A stretch of DNA of 63,947 bases from Siphonobacter sp. BAB-5405 (GCF_002872335.1 NZ_NJAG01000029.1:1-63947); one strand, 5' to 3'; positions 9,525 through 19,688 are shown, counted from the first letter of the stretch. Notes: generated by a model not told the origin, from the letters alone. Program-made: numbers and translations.

Positions 9525-11936
9525 ATGAGAGCATTTCGACTCCTCTTTCTTTTTTCCCTCCTTACTATTCCTCAGCTTTATGCACAGCACACGGGTTCAA
9601 TCCGTGGACGCATCACGACCAAAGATGGTAAACCTGCCGAAGGGGTTTCGGTAGGCATTCAGGGCACCACGCACGGCTCCCTGACCGACGAATTTGGCGA
9701 ATACCGAATCAACAAAGTAAGCTCCGGCACACACGTCCTTGTCGTATCGGCAGTTGGCTTGAAAACGCAGGACAAAACCATCGATGTAGAGCCTAAATCT
9801 AGTATCATCGTTGATTTCTCCCTCATCGAAGACTTGGCTCAATTACGGGAAGTCGTCGTAGCCGCCAGTCGTAATCGTTTCAAGGCGGACAAGGTTTCGC
9901 CTTCGCTACGTTTACAAACGCCGTTACTGGAAGTTCCGCAAAATATCAAAGTCATCACGAAAGAATTGCTGGCCGATCAGCAGGTATTTGATATGGTTGA
10001 TGGCGTGACGCGTAACGTCAGCGGAGCGATCCGTTCCGGCCACTGGGATAATCAGTATGCCAATATTTCGATGCGGGGTACGTCCATTCCGGCGTTTCGT
10101 AATGGCATGAACGTAAAAATGCCCTGGGGTCCACTGGCCGACGATATGTCGACGGTGGAACGCATTGAGTTTGTGAAAGGCCCCGCCGGTTTTATGATGG
10201 CCAACGGCGAACCGGGCGGGATGTACAACGTAGTAACGAAAAAACCAACGGGCACGAACCAAAGCTCCGTCTCCTTCACCACGGGTAGTTACAACACCGT
10301 ACGAGCCGCCATTGACCTCGATGGCAAACTTTCCAAAAACGGAAAACTGCTGTATCGATTCAATACGGCTTACCAGACGCGGGATACTTACAACAAATTC
10401 AACTACAATGACCGCTATGTCATTGCACCGGTCGTCAGCTACCAGATTGATTCCAACACCGTTATTACGGCCGAGTATACCCACCAGCACGTAGAGGCCC
10501 TGGCTTTGGGTAATTATACTTTCTCGAAAAAAGGTTTTGGTGAAGTAGGTCCGGAATTCTTTCTGGGTGATCCGGCTCTCAATCCCCGAATCATCAGAGA
10601 TCACAACGTATTCCTGTACTTCTCCCACCGAATCAACGACCGCTGGAAGCTGAATGCTCAGATTGCGTACTTCAATTATTCCCTCGGTGGTGGCGGTACG
10701 GTATGGGTAACGTCCATCGACAGTCTGGGCAATATGCGTCGGAACTATAACATCGGTGACGAGCTGGCGATTAACAAAACGGGTCAACTTACCTTACAGG
10801 GCGAAGAGCGAACCGGCTCCGTATTGCACCGCATTCTGGGTGGCATTGACATGGGTAACCTGAAAACCTGGGGTGATTTCAGCAGTACGACGCTGGGTGA
10901 CCTGCAACTGGCTGGTAATGCTCCGTTTAACATCTATAATCCTACGTACGGTATTCCGTTGGCGAACATTCCGCAGTTCGACCGTTCGCATAGCATCCGG
11001 GAACGTTCGGGTTCTAACGTATACGCAACGAACCTGACCTATTCGGGTATTTACTTACAGGACGAAGTTCATTTGTTCAACGACAAACTACGCCTGACCG
11101 TAGCTGCCCGGTATACGCAGTCCCGGACGGTAGGTAAAACGAAAGCCACTGACATCAAGGATAACGTGGTAACGCCGCGTTTTGGCTTTAGCTATTCCGT
11201 AAATCGCGAGATGAGCATCTATGGTCTGTACGACCAAAGCTATCTGCCCCAGGCCGGGGCCGATTTCGATGGAAACGTCTTCAAACCCGTATATGGCACC
11301 AACACGGAATTTGGTATCAAGAAAGACTGGTTTGGTGGAAAGTGGAATTCTACCTTCACCATTTATCAGATTACCAAAAACAACGTCCTGACCCCTGACC
11401 CCCGTTTCGGTATCAACAACCCGCAGAACTGGCAGGTACAACTGGGCCAGATTCTGTCGAAAGGCGTAGAGTTTGACCTGACGGGCGAAATTGTTCCGGG
11501 CCTGAATGCTACCCTGAACTACGCCTATACCGATCCGAAAGTAACGAAAGATGAAACGGCTAATCCCGTCAACAATCGCAAAGGTACCTACCTGGCCGGA
11601 ACAGCCAGACATATTACCAACGGCTGGTTAACCTACCGCATCAAAAGTGAGCGTTCGGCCCTGCGGGGACTAGGCTTCTCCGGAGGGTATCAATACCAGG
11701 GTGAGCGTTTTGCCGGAGCCGGTTTGAAGGACTCCAACTTCCCGGACTTCTTCCGTCTCGATGCTGGCGTTTCGTACCAGGCCCGAAAGATTAACGTTTC
11801 GTTACTGGTGAACAACCTGGCTGACAGACGCATGTATACGTCGGGAAGTGCCCCGGCTAACCCCCGAACCGGTTACTACACGTACATCTACGAATTCCCC
11901 CGGAATTTCCGACTGAACCTTGGTTACAAGTTCTAG
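9525..11936 (+). CDS. TonB-dependent siderophore-type receptor
   Basis: Outer-membrane receptor for energy-dependent uptake, most like ferric-siderophore receptors. After a signal peptide (MRAFRLLFLFSLLTIPQLYA) comes a carboxypeptidase-D-like regulatory domain (GSIRGRITTKDGKPAEGVSV), common in Bacteroidota receptors, then the plug (REVVVAASRNRFKADKVSP, DGVTRNVSG, VERIEFVKGPAGFMM, GGMYNVVTKKP) and a 22-strand barrel that ends with the aromatic residue of LNLGYKF. The VERIEFVKGPA and GGMYNVVTKKP segments are signatures of the siderophore-receptor subfamily. The ATG at 9525 was preferred because it gives the signal peptide. It is a monocistronic unit closed by a terminator; the substrate is unknown. 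Confidence 0.92.
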   Translation: MRAFRLLFLFSLLTIPQLYAQHTGSIRGRITTKDGKPAEGVSVGIQGTTHGSLTDEFGEYRINKVSSGTHVLVVSAVGLKTQDKTIDVEPKSSIIVDFSLIEDLAQLREVVVAASRNRFKADKVSPSLRLQTPLLEVPQNIKVITKELLADQQVFDMVDGVTRNVSGAIRSGHWDNQYANISMRGTSIPAFRNGMNVKMPWGPLADDMSTVERIEFVKGPAGFMMANGEPGGMYNVVTKKPTGTNQSSVSFTTGSYNTVRAAIDLDGKLSKNGKLLYRFNTAYQTRDTYNKFNYNDRYVIAPVVSYQIDSNTVITAEYTHQHVEALALGNYTFSKKGFGEVGPEFFLGDPALNPRIIRDHNVFLYFSHRINDRWKLNAQIAYFNYSLGGGGTVWVTSIDSLGNMRRNYNIGDELAINKTGQLTLQGEERTGSVLHRILGGIDMGNLKTWGDFSSTTLGDLQLAGNAPFNIYNPTYGIPLANIPQFDRSHSIRERSGSNVYATNLTYSGIYLQDEVHLFNDKLRLTVAARYTQSRTVGKTKATDIKDNVVTPRFGFSYSVNREMSIYGLYDQSYLPQAGADFDGNVFKPVYGTNTEFGIKKDWFGGKWNSTFTIYQITKNNVLTPDPRFGINNPQNWQVQLGQILSKGVEFDLTGEIVPGLNATLNYAYTDPKVTKDETANPVNNRKGTYLAGTARHITNGWLTYRIKSERSALRGLGFSGGYQYQGERFAGAGLKDSNFPDFFRLDAGVSYQARKINVSLLVNNLADRRMYTSGSAPANPRTGYYTYIYEFPRNFRLNLGYKF

Positions 11937-11953
11937 GAATTCCATACATATTC

Positions 11954-11986
11954 ACTCCCCGGAAGCAATTTCGGGGAGTTTTTTTA
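11954..11986 (+). terminator. Intrinsic terminator of the TonB receptor gene
   Basis: Stem ACTCCCCG/CGGGGAGT with a 10-nt loop and T7, 17 nt after the stop codon. Confidence 0.85.
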
Positions 11987-12016
11987 TACATGCTAAAAGC
12001 AGCAACGAGCTCAGCT

Positions 12017-12289
12017 TTAGTAGTTTCCTTTTTCCAGCATTTCGTTCGAAAGTGGATTGTTTATATCCAATGGCAGAAAGAAAGTATGCTGACAAAAGCG
12101 GCAACGTATATATTTAAGCGGTAGAAATCCGGCTAATTTCTTCATCCACTCCGGACGACCCAGACGTTCCAGATGGGCCGTGCGGTTACACTTGGGACAA
12201 ACCCACTCATGAGCGGTACGGAGTCGAATGCTAAGTAGTAGGCCTGCGTATAGGGCTACTACGAGAAACACAAGGGCGGCAGCAATCAT
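12017..12289 (-). CDS. Small membrane protein with a zinc-ribbon
   Basis: A 90-residue protein with one N-terminal membrane helix (IAAALVFLVVALYAGLLLSI) and two cysteine pairs, VCPKCN (about residue 32) and RCRFCQ (about residue 63), the arrangement of a zinc ribbon on the cytoplasmic face. Between them is a basic segment. I do not recognise a named family. It is alone on the minus strand between two plus-strand genes. It is credited because of the clear membrane-plus-zinc-ribbon design; the function is not known. Confidence 0.65.
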   Translation of the reverse strand: MIAAALVFLVVALYAGLLLSIRLRTAHEWVCPKCNRTAHLERLGRPEWMKKLAGFLPLKYIRCRFCQHTFFLPLDINNPLSNEMLEKGNY

Positions 12290-12462
12290 AGCAGTATAGA
12301 GGTGAAAGATTACAAAGTTACTCTTTTACACCAAGCGGGCAAGTCGTAGTGGATTAAGTATTACTGAGCAATTTGTTAATAAAAGACAATCTATCGTCGG
12401 AAGGTTTCCTGCCATTCTTAAAAATAAATGCGGCTTCGTTCAGTAAAGTCCGTTCAAGGTTT

Positions 12463-12470
12463 TATCTTCG
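12463..12470 (+). promoter_or_regulatory. -7 element for the acyltransferase gene
   Basis: TATCTTCG fits the consensus TAnnTTYG and lies 84 nt before the ATG at 12554. It would place the transcript start inside the longer reading frame, so the shorter start is preferred. No TTG is clear at -33. Confidence 0.4.
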
Positions 12471-12553
12471 AAAACCCTACCCTTGTTGTCTTTTCACTTA
12501 ATTTATTTCATCTCACCTCACAGGCCGCCCTGGTGAACAGAAGTATTTTATAC

Positions 12554-13729
12554 ATGCGTAAAGAAGTCTCCCGGCAACTTGCCCTTTTCGACGTATTACG
12601 GGGTATCGCGATTATTTTTGTATTTGGCTATCATTGGCATCAGGCTTATTTCCCGCAGGCATTAACCGCCACTAATGGTCCGGTGCTTTCGTTCCAGCAA
12701 GCTACACTCTCTAATCTATACGCTACTTTTTCACCCCTGGCCTACGGTAATCTGGGCGTGCAACTGTTTTTAATCATCAGTGGGTTTCTCATTCACTATT
12801 CGTTTCTGGGAAAACAGGAACCCCTTAACTACAGGCAGTTTATGCTTAGGCGGTTCTGGCGGATTTACCCGACGTATTTGTTGGTACTCCTCTTCTTCGC
12901 CTTTCAAAATCAGCAGCTCACGCAGTACGTTTTACGTGAAGAACGCGGACAGCTTTCCTTTATCACTCACCTGTTCCTCATTCATAACCTGTTTGATGAT
13001 GCCGATATTCTTTTTGGCTTCAACGGTTCTTTCTGGAGTTTGGCCCTGGAGATGCAGCTATACGCCTTGTATCCGCTTCTGCTGGTCCTTCGCAAGCGGT
13101 ACTCGTTATCTAAAGTCTGTCTGGGCTTGCTACTGGTTCACCTCGTCGTGATTTCCTACTGCTTTTATCACCTGCGATTCAAGTTTAGTGAGATCACTTT
13201 CGTGGGTCATTTCTGGATTATGTGGGCGTTGGGAGCACTGGTAGCCGAAAACTATTACTACGGCAGACGTACGTTTCGCGTATCTGCTCCGATCCTGGCC
13301 GCTTTGTTTCTGGTTTTCCTGAGTACCAAGTTTTTCCCCACGTTTTACGTCTTTTTCCAATACATCGGTTCGGCCATTCTGTTTGCCATGCTGCTGGATT
13401 ACCTGCTGGTGAGTCGTCTGAATTTTACGGCACCTTCCTATAAAATCCTCAGCCTGATTGGCGTGTGCAGCTACAGCATTTACCTGATTCACCAGCCAAT
13501 TCTGGGTACGATTTACAGCTCCATTGATTTGCTGGGTATGGCCCGCCACTGGCCCTGGTTCAAATTTGTGAATGCCAGTGTTGCCTTTGCTTTCATTACG
13601 TTCCTTTCGTACAGCCTTTATCTGGTGGTGGAGAAAAACTCCGTTACCCTGGGCCAACGCCTCAGCTTTCTACGAAAACCCGTCCGCGTTCCAAAACCGC
13701 AGAAAACGTACGAGTCCGTAGAAGAATAA
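12554..13729 (+). CDS. Membrane acyltransferase (acyltransferase-3/OafA family)
   Basis: Integral membrane acyltransferase with about ten helices that O-acylates surface polysaccharide or another exported glycan. The N-terminus has the family hallmark LALFDVLRGIAIIFVFGYHW, where Arg and His act in acyl transfer, then LGVQLFLIISGFLIHYSF and RRFWRIYPTYLL, also signature segments. The C-terminal end is cytoplasmic and basic. A frame open from 12428 would add 42 residues that do not resemble the family and would precede the likely promoter, so the ATG at 12554 is used. No neighbouring glycan genes identify its acceptor. Confidence 0.88.
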   Translation: MRKEVSRQLALFDVLRGIAIIFVFGYHWHQAYFPQALTATNGPVLSFQQATLSNLYATFSPLAYGNLGVQLFLIISGFLIHYSFLGKQEPLNYRQFMLRRFWRIYPTYLLVLLFFAFQNQQLTQYVLREERGQLSFITHLFLIHNLFDDADILFGFNGSFWSLALEMQLYALYPLLLVLRKRYSLSKVCLGLLLVHLVVISYCFYHLRFKFSEITFVGHFWIMWALGALVAENYYYGRRTFRVSAPILAALFLVFLSTKFFPTFYVFFQYIGSAILFAMLLDYLLVSRLNFTAPSYKILSLIGVCSYSIYLIHQPILGTIYSSIDLLGMARHWPWFKFVNASVAFAFITFLSYSLYLVVEKNSVTLGQRLSFLRKPVRVPKPQKTYESVEE

Positions 13730-13732
13730 ACC

Positions 13733-14779
13733 TTAGTTTGACTTTGGCACGGAGGGCTGATACAGAAAGTAGTCGTACACACTCCGACTGATCTGGGCAA
13801 TGGTTTGCTCCCGCAGCTCGGATGGAGCCTGCGAAGCTCCGACAAATACCGCAATAGCAATGTGGCCAGCATCACCCGGCAACGTAATGATTCCAACATC
13901 ATCGGTAGCCGATGCACCCATGGTACCTGTCTTATGAGCCACCACCGTTTCGGGGGGCAAATAGCCTTTTAAACGACCCTGCCCGCCCCGGCAACGTTCC
14001 ATGATCGCCAGCAGCGTATCCCGACTGGCAACGGATACCGCCCTGGCCTGATAAATCTGCGTGAGTAACTGAACCATCGCTTCCGGCGTAGACGTATCCC
14101 GGGGATCTTTGTCGAAGGTAGCCTGGGCCGTTTTACGTATTTCCGGTGTTAATTGATCTTCCAGACGGGTGTAGAAACCAGGATTTTTCCACTGACTCGT
14201 ATCGGGTAAGGTTACGCCTTCCCAATCGGCAATGAGCTGAATGATGTTCCGATCTACGGACATGCCTTCGATCCCTAAAGCCTTGAGCCGATTTTGTACC
14301 GTCCGGGTTCCACCCGCCAGGCGAATGAGTATATCCGTGGCCGAGTTATCACTGATGACCATCATCAGTTCCATCAAGTTCTGAAGCGAAAGCTGAACGC
14401 CCGGCTTGGCAAACAGCGTTTCGAGCGTACCACTGCCCGGATGCAGATCCGAAGGCTGTAGCTCGGTCATGGTCAGGTACGAAAGTTCTCCTGTTTCGAT
14501 CTTGCGGAGTAACTCTACGGCTACCGCCACTTTCATTGTACTCGCCATCGGAAAACGATCTTTCGCGTTCATTCGAATTTCCCGTCCACTTTCCAGGTGC
14601 AGGGCACAGACCCCTACTTTGCCTTTGGCCAGCTTCGCCATACGTTCGAGTTCCTGTTGTAAACGCTGCGTGGCGAGGTCGGTCGTTTTTAACGAAGATT
14701 GTGCCGAAACCAGTAGCGGCAAAAGAATGAAACTACAGATAAGCCTTAGGGATGGAAAGCCGGAAAAGATCATTTTCAT
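13733..14779 (-). CDS. Class A beta-lactamase
   Basis: Secreted serine beta-lactamase. After a signal peptide (MKMIFSGFPSLRLICSFILL then PLLVSAQS) the protein has the class A motifs: STMK (nucleophile Ser70 and Lys73), SDNSATD (the SDN loop, 130-132) and KTGT (234-237). The region before the conserved RDTSTPEAM should hold Glu166 and Asn170; here it reads LTPEIRKTAQATFDKDP, so the Glu is two residues farther away than in TEM and Asn170 is replaced. It may therefore have a changed omega loop, as in PER-type enzymes. The start at 14779 or 14773 is chosen for the signal peptide. It probably gives penicillin or cephalosporin resistance, unless it acts on another substrate. The convergent gene ends only 4 nt away. 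Confidence 0.9.
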   Translation of the reverse strand: MKMIFSGFPSLRLICSFILLPLLVSAQSSLKTTDLATQRLQQELERMAKLAKGKVGVCALHLESGREIRMNAKDRFPMASTMKVAVAVELLRKIETGELSYLTMTELQPSDLHPGSGTLETLFAKPGVQLSLQNLMELMMVISDNSATDILIRLAGGTRTVQNRLKALGIEGMSVDRNIIQLIADWEGVTLPDTSQWKNPGFYTRLEDQLTPEIRKTAQATFDKDPRDTSTPEAMVQLLTQIYQARAVSVASRDTLLAIMERCRGGQGRLKGYLPPETVVAHKTGTMGASATDDVGIITLPGDAGHIAIAVFVGASQAPSELREQTIAQISRSVYDYFLYQPSVPKSN

Positions 14780-15087
14780 AGGAACGAACGCCTGAACGAG
14801 TGTCAGTTTATGATTAAACGTCGAACCTAGCATTTTTCCTACATAAAATAAAATCACTTGAATAGTTTACGTACATCTTTCCCAAATGTCAAAATAATAT
14901 TTTTACTTTGATGCTTTTCTCAGAATAATGTTCATTTCAAACATTTCACTGCTTTATCTTCATTCCATGAAGCCGATCAAGGATGGAAGCGGATCGTACC
15001 GGCCCAACGCTCATTTGTGAACGCTGCTACCTCTCAACCCGCCACCGCTGGATCTTTAGCTCTGCTTTTTAACCAATTAAACCATTT

Positions 15088-18000
15088 ATGCAGAAACGCT
15101 TACTACTTTCCATTTTTACGCTTTTCCTGTTTTCGGGTTCGCTGGCTCTGGCTCAGCAAATTCGTGGAAAAGTTACTGTAGAGGGAGATAATACGCCGCT
15201 CCCCGGTGTTAACGTTTCCCTGAAAGGTACCTCCAGTGGTACGGTTACGAACGCGAACGGAGAATACAGCATTAACCTTACCTCTGGGCGTACGGTGCTG
15301 GTTTTCAGTTACATCGGTTATGTAAATCAGGAAGTTGACGCCACCGGCCGTAGTACCGTAGATGTGACGTTGAAGGCCGACAACAAGCAATTTAATGAAG
15401 TTGTTGTCACCGCTTTGGGAATCAGCCGGGATAAGAAGGCGTTGGGCTACGCTGCTCAGGGTGTCGGTTCGGAGGAACTCGTACAGAACCACCAGCCTAA
15501 CCTGGTAAATGCCCTGCAGGGAAAAGTGGCCGGGGTTACCATTTCGAGTACGGGCGGTGCACCCGGTCAGGGGGCTCGTATTTTGATTCGCGGGATTAAC
15601 TCCATTGACGTCAGTCGTGATAATCAACCCTTGTTCGTGATTGATGGGGTTCTGCTGGACAACTCCACTTCTACCCTGGGCAATGATGCCGCGGGTCGTG
15701 GCATGAGCAACCGGGCCGCCGACATCAACCCCGAGGACATTGAAACGATCAACATCCTGAAAGGGGGAGCGGCTACGGCTCTCTACGGTTTACGCGGAGC
15801 GAACGGTGTGGTCGTCATTACGACGAAATCAGGCAAAGCCGGAGCCCTACGGGCCAACTACAGCGGTACGTACGGTTTTGAAAATGTAAACAAATACCCA
15901 GACGTACAGGATAAGTACACCATTGGCTGGCAGGGTCAGTACGATCCGAACAGCTTCTGGCCTTCCTGGGGACCGACGGTTGAGGAAGCCCGGAAAATTG
16001 ATCCGACGCACCCGGCCAAGCTGTACAATCACTTTAAGGATGCATACCGTACGGGTCAACAGTTTCAGAATAACCTTTCATTTTCGGGAGGTACGGATAA
16101 AATCAACTTCCTCTCCTCGATCTCGCACCTGAATCAGCAGGGCGTTATTCCCTTCACCAATTACGAAAAGCTTTCGCTGCGATTGAATAGTAATATCAAA
16201 TTCAGCGATAAGTTTACGACGGGTGTGAACCTGAATTTCATCAACTCCGGTGGTGACCGCTACAATGCCGGTCGGTACAACGAAACCTTGAGTTACTGGT
16301 CACCCCGCTACGACGTACGCGACTATCTGACGCCCGACGGAACCATGAAGGCCTACTCCGGTGATAACGCCAACCCGATGTACAACGCGATGACGAATAA
16401 ATTCCGGGACAACGTCAATCGTCTCATTGGCGGGGTAAATTTCACGTATGCTCCCCTTTCCTGGTTGACGTTTACCTACCGGGCTGGTCTGGATACCTAT
16501 TCGGAAGACCGGCTGCAAACGGCTCCGGGACCCAAAGGCATTGCGGGTGAATACATTTCCGGAGATAACGGGCTGGGCTTTGTCTATCAGTACCATACCA
16601 ATTTCCGGGCCATTACGTCTACGTTTGCGGCCAGTGCTACCCACAAATTTGGGGATCTGAATACGACGCTCCGTTTAGGACACGATCTGTACGACCGTCG
16701 CATTCGCAGCTTTGGAGCCGAAGGCCGCGAACTGACCGTTTACGATTACTTTGATTTGCGGAATGCCAAAACCATCGTTCCGGTACAATCGGCCGAAGAC
16801 TACCGCTTAATGGGTCTTTTCGGTGAATTGACATTCGACTATAAGGATTATCTGTTCTTAACCCTTACGGGCCGGAATGACATGACGTCTTCCCTGCAAT
16901 CGCCTAACAACTCGTTTTTCTATCCTTCGGCCAGCCTGGGTTACGTATTTTCCCAACACTTTAACCTGCCGGAGGTACTGAGCATGGGTAAACTCCGGGC
17001 CTCGTACGCTCAGATTGGGAAAGACGCCGCTCCGTATTCGACCGCTACGGGTTATTCGTCGTACCAAAACCTGCCTTCGGGCTTGACGGGCTTTACCCGC
17101 GGGGCTCTGCTGGGCAACCCAAACCTGCGTCCGGAATTTACGGATACCTATGAAGCGGGTCTGGAACTGGGCTTCCTCAATAACCGCCTGGGACTGGATT
17201 TCACGTATTATAACTCGCTGAGTAAAGATCAGATTATTCAGGTGAATGTCTCCTCCGGTACGGGTTATGTACGGGCGGCTATTAACTCCGGAGAAATGCG
17301 GAATCGGGGCGTTGAATTGATTTTACGGGCTACGCCGATCAAGACCAGCAAGTTCAACTGGGACATCAACCTGAATTTCTCGGCCAACCGGAACAAGATT
17401 GAAAGCATTCGGCAGGATTTGACTGAGATCAGTTACGCTTCCGAATTCGGGTACGCGAACTCAACCGTAACGATGAAACTTGTTCCCGGTCTGGCCTACG
17501 GTAACCTCTACGGAAGAGCCTACCAACGGTACTACCCCAACACCGGAGAAGAACAACCAGCGGTACTGGATCGGGATCGACCCATTGTGATCGGAGCCAA
17601 TGGTTTCCCGGTGATTGGTACGGCTCAGAAGCTTCTGGGCAATACGCAGCCCAAATGGCTGGGCGGTTTGAACAACACGTTGCGTTACGGCAATTTCACG
17701 TTTACGGCTTTGTTCGATGCTCGCGTCGGTCAGGATCGGTACAACCAAATGGGTAACTTCTTCTCGGCATTTGGAATCGCCAAATACACCGAAAACCGCA
17801 ACGATACCAAGGTGTTTGAAGGCGTACTGGCCAACGGAACACCCAACACCAAGGCCGTCTGGCTCGGTCAGGGCGTTGGTCCGGATGGCGTTAACTACGG
17901 AAATGGCTTCTACCGGAACGTCCACCGAGGTGTTTCAGAGTTGTTCATCGAGGATGCTTCCTGGGTACGTCTGCGTTCGGCGAGTTTATCGTATTCCATT

Positions 18001-18201
18001 CCTTCTTCCTGGATTAAATCGTCCATCGTGAAGAACGCCCGCCTCAGCGTAACGGGCAATAACCTGTGGCTGTGGACCAAGTACACGGGTTTTGACCCCG
18101 AGGCTTCAACCACCAACAGCGGTAGCAACGTAGACGGCTTTTCAGGCTTTAGCTATCCAGCCGTGCGTAGTTTCCTGTTTTCTCTGAATGTAGGTTTTTA
18201 A
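15088..18201 (+). CDS. SusC/RagA-type TonB-linked outer-membrane protein
   Basis: A 1,037-residue nutrient importer of the SusC family. Order of parts: signal peptide ending LALAQ, carboxypeptidase-D-like regulatory domain (IRGKVTVEGDNTPLPGVNVS, residues about 24-105), the SusC box (FNEVVVTALGIS), plug domain (GAPGQGARILIRGINSI, ILKGGAATALYGLRGANGVV) and a 22-strand barrel. It lacks the N-terminal STN signalling domain, unlike the SusC at 55.9-59.2 kb, so it should not talk to an anti-sigma factor. It overlaps nothing and is followed after 13 nt by its SusD-type partner. The SusC opens and closes under a SusD lid to import oligomers. Substrate unknown. Confidence 0.95.
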   Translation: MQKRLLLSIFTLFLFSGSLALAQQIRGKVTVEGDNTPLPGVNVSLKGTSSGTVTNANGEYSINLTSGRTVLVFSYIGYVNQEVDATGRSTVDVTLKADNKQFNEVVVTALGISRDKKALGYAAQGVGSEELVQNHQPNLVNALQGKVAGVTISSTGGAPGQGARILIRGINSIDVSRDNQPLFVIDGVLLDNSTSTLGNDAAGRGMSNRAADINPEDIETINILKGGAATALYGLRGANGVVVITTKSGKAGALRANYSGTYGFENVNKYPDVQDKYTIGWQGQYDPNSFWPSWGPTVEEARKIDPTHPAKLYNHFKDAYRTGQQFQNNLSFSGGTDKINFLSSISHLNQQGVIPFTNYEKLSLRLNSNIKFSDKFTTGVNLNFINSGGDRYNAGRYNETLSYWSPRYDVRDYLTPDGTMKAYSGDNANPMYNAMTNKFRDNVNRLIGGVNFTYAPLSWLTFTYRAGLDTYSEDRLQTAPGPKGIAGEYISGDNGLGFVYQYHTNFRAITSTFAASATHKFGDLNTTLRLGHDLYDRRIRSFGAEGRELTVYDYFDLRNAKTIVPVQSAEDYRLMGLFGELTFDYKDYLFLTLTGRNDMTSSLQSPNNSFFYPSASLGYVFSQHFNLPEVLSMGKLRASYAQIGKDAAPYSTATGYSSYQNLPSGLTGFTRGALLGNPNLRPEFTDTYEAGLELGFLNNRLGLDFTYYNSLSKDQIIQVNVSSGTGYVRAAINSGEMRNRGVELILRATPIKTSKFNWDINLNFSANRNKIESIRQDLTEISYASEFGYANSTVTMKLVPGLAYGNLYGRAYQRYYPNTGEEQPAVLDRDRPIVIGANGFPVIGTAQKLLGNTQPKWLGGLNNTLRYGNFTFTALFDARVGQDRYNQMGNFFSAFGIAKYTENRNDTKVFEGVLANGTPNTKAVWLGQGVGPDGVNYGNGFYRNVHRGVSELFIEDASWVRLRSASLSYSIPSSWIKSSIVKNARLSVTGNNLWLWTKYTGFDPEASTTNSGSNVDGFSGFSYPAVRSFLFSLNVGF

Positions 18202-18214
18202 TGATTTGATGGAC

Positions 18215-19636
18215 ATGAAAAACACGTTGAAACGATATACCCTTTTAGCTCTCACCACCCTGGGCCTGACAACGCTCGCGGGTTGTAAGGATTACTTTGA
18301 TTTAAATAATAACCCCAACCTCATTTCCAATCCGCCGCTGGCCTCCCTGCTTTCGACCACGACGCAGAAAACGGGCCTGAACTCCCAGCGGGTGGGTGGG
18401 CTTACGTCGTATTTCGTGCAGTACCTGGCCAGTCCCAGTACGGCCAGTCCCACGGACACGTATCAGGTAACCGATTACACCAGCACCTGGGATGCGGTCT
18501 ATTTTGGTATGGCCGATTTGAGTGATCTCAAGCGACTGGCTCAGGAACAGGGGGCATCGGAATACGTAGGGGCCGCCGATGTGATGCTTTCCTATCACCT
18601 TACTCTGATTCATGATCTTTTTGGGGATGCTCCCTTCTCGAACGCGTTCGCCGGTACTACGCTTACGCCGAAGTACGACAAAGCGGAAGATCTTTATGCT
18701 TCCGCCCTAAGTCTGGTCAATGAAGGGATTGCGGAACTGAGTAAAACCGATTCCCGCGTAAAACTGGCCGCGGCCAACGATCTTATTCACAAAGGCAATA
18801 CGGCCGCCTGGATTAAAACGGCCTACGCCCTCAAAGCTCGCCTGCTGACTAAAGTCTCTAAAACGAGTGCCTATAAGCCCGCTGATGTATTGGCTGCGGT
18901 GGAAAAGTCGTATACGTCGAACGCCGATGATGCTCAGATGGCCAGCTTTCAGCTCCGTAACCCCTGGGCTCAGGTAGCCCGTGATAACGCAAACTTGCTG
19001 CTCGACGGCTGGTTGTCGGAGCAACTCGTCGATCAGTTGAATGGTACGACGTACGGTTTGTTCGATCCCCGCGTAGAGAAGATTACGGATAAAACGGTAA
19101 ACGGCGTCTATAAGGGTACTATCAACGGACAGGGAAACATTGGAGCTGCCAACACAATCAAGGATGAAAGCTACATTACGCTGAATTCGCCCCTGACGGG
19201 TGATGCTTCGCCCCTGCTGATCGCGACCTTCGCCGAACTCAAATTCATTGAAGCCGAAGCGGCCTTCCGGAGTGGGGATAAAACCCGGGCCTACGCGGCG
19301 TACCTGGCGGGTATTCAGGCCAACATGGACAAACTAGGCGTGGCTTCAGCCGCCAGCCAGACGTATCTGTCGAACGCTACCGTAGCCGTGGGAGCTCAAA
19401 ATCTAACGCTCGATCTGATTTTCAAAGAAAAGTACGTGGTCACGTACCTCAATCCCGAAGCCTGGAATGACGCCCGCCGATCCGATTACAAATACAAAAA
19501 CTTTACCCTGCCCCTGAATGCAGCTCTGCCTACGTTCATTCGCCGGGTAGCGTACCCCAACGGTGAACAGGCCAAAAATACTTCCAACGTTCCAACGGAA
19601 GTACCTTTGTCTACGCCGCTTTGGTGGGATAAATAA
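18215..19636 (+). CDS. SusD/RagB-type nutrient-binding lipoprotein
   Basis: Surface lipoprotein that caps the SusC channel. The N-terminus MKNTLKRYTLLALTTLGLTT ends in the lipobox LAGC, then KDYFDLNNNPNL, typical of the SusD-like_2 group. It has TPR-like helices (WIKTAYALKARLL, ATFAELKFIEAEAAFRSG) and the conserved C-terminal EAWNDARRSDY. Length 474 is normal. A TTG at 18206 and an ATG at 18209 are possible alternative starts; 18215 gives the best lipoprotein signal. It is co-transcribed with the SusC gene and ends at a terminator. No glycoside hydrolase or peptidase is in the unit, so the ligand class cannot be inferred. Confidence 0.92.
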   Translation: MKNTLKRYTLLALTTLGLTTLAGCKDYFDLNNNPNLISNPPLASLLSTTTQKTGLNSQRVGGLTSYFVQYLASPSTASPTDTYQVTDYTSTWDAVYFGMADLSDLKRLAQEQGASEYVGAADVMLSYHLTLIHDLFGDAPFSNAFAGTTLTPKYDKAEDLYASALSLVNEGIAELSKTDSRVKLAAANDLIHKGNTAAWIKTAYALKARLLTKVSKTSAYKPADVLAAVEKSYTSNADDAQMASFQLRNPWAQVARDNANLLLDGWLSEQLVDQLNGTTYGLFDPRVEKITDKTVNGVYKGTINGQGNIGAANTIKDESYITLNSPLTGDASPLLIATFAELKFIEAEAAFRSGDKTRAYAAYLAGIQANMDKLGVASAASQTYLSNATVAVGAQNLTLDLIFKEKYVVTYLNPEAWNDARRSDYKYKNFTLPLNAALPTFIRRVAYPNGEQAKNTSNVPTEVPLSTPLWWDK

Positions 19637-19658
19637 GCCAACGAACTACGTTTTCCAG

Positions 19659-19688
19659 AAAAGGCGACTTTACGAGGTCGCCTTTTTC
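19659..19688 (+). terminator. Intrinsic terminator of the first SusC/SusD operon
   Basis: 10-bp stem AAAAGGCGAC/GTCGCCTTTT with an 8-nt loop and T tract, 23 nt after the SusD stop. Confidence 0.85.

Noticed and set aside
9924-10787. 287-residue minus-strand frame
   Set aside because: Lies entirely antisense to the TonB receptor gene, which has full family support; no own motif.
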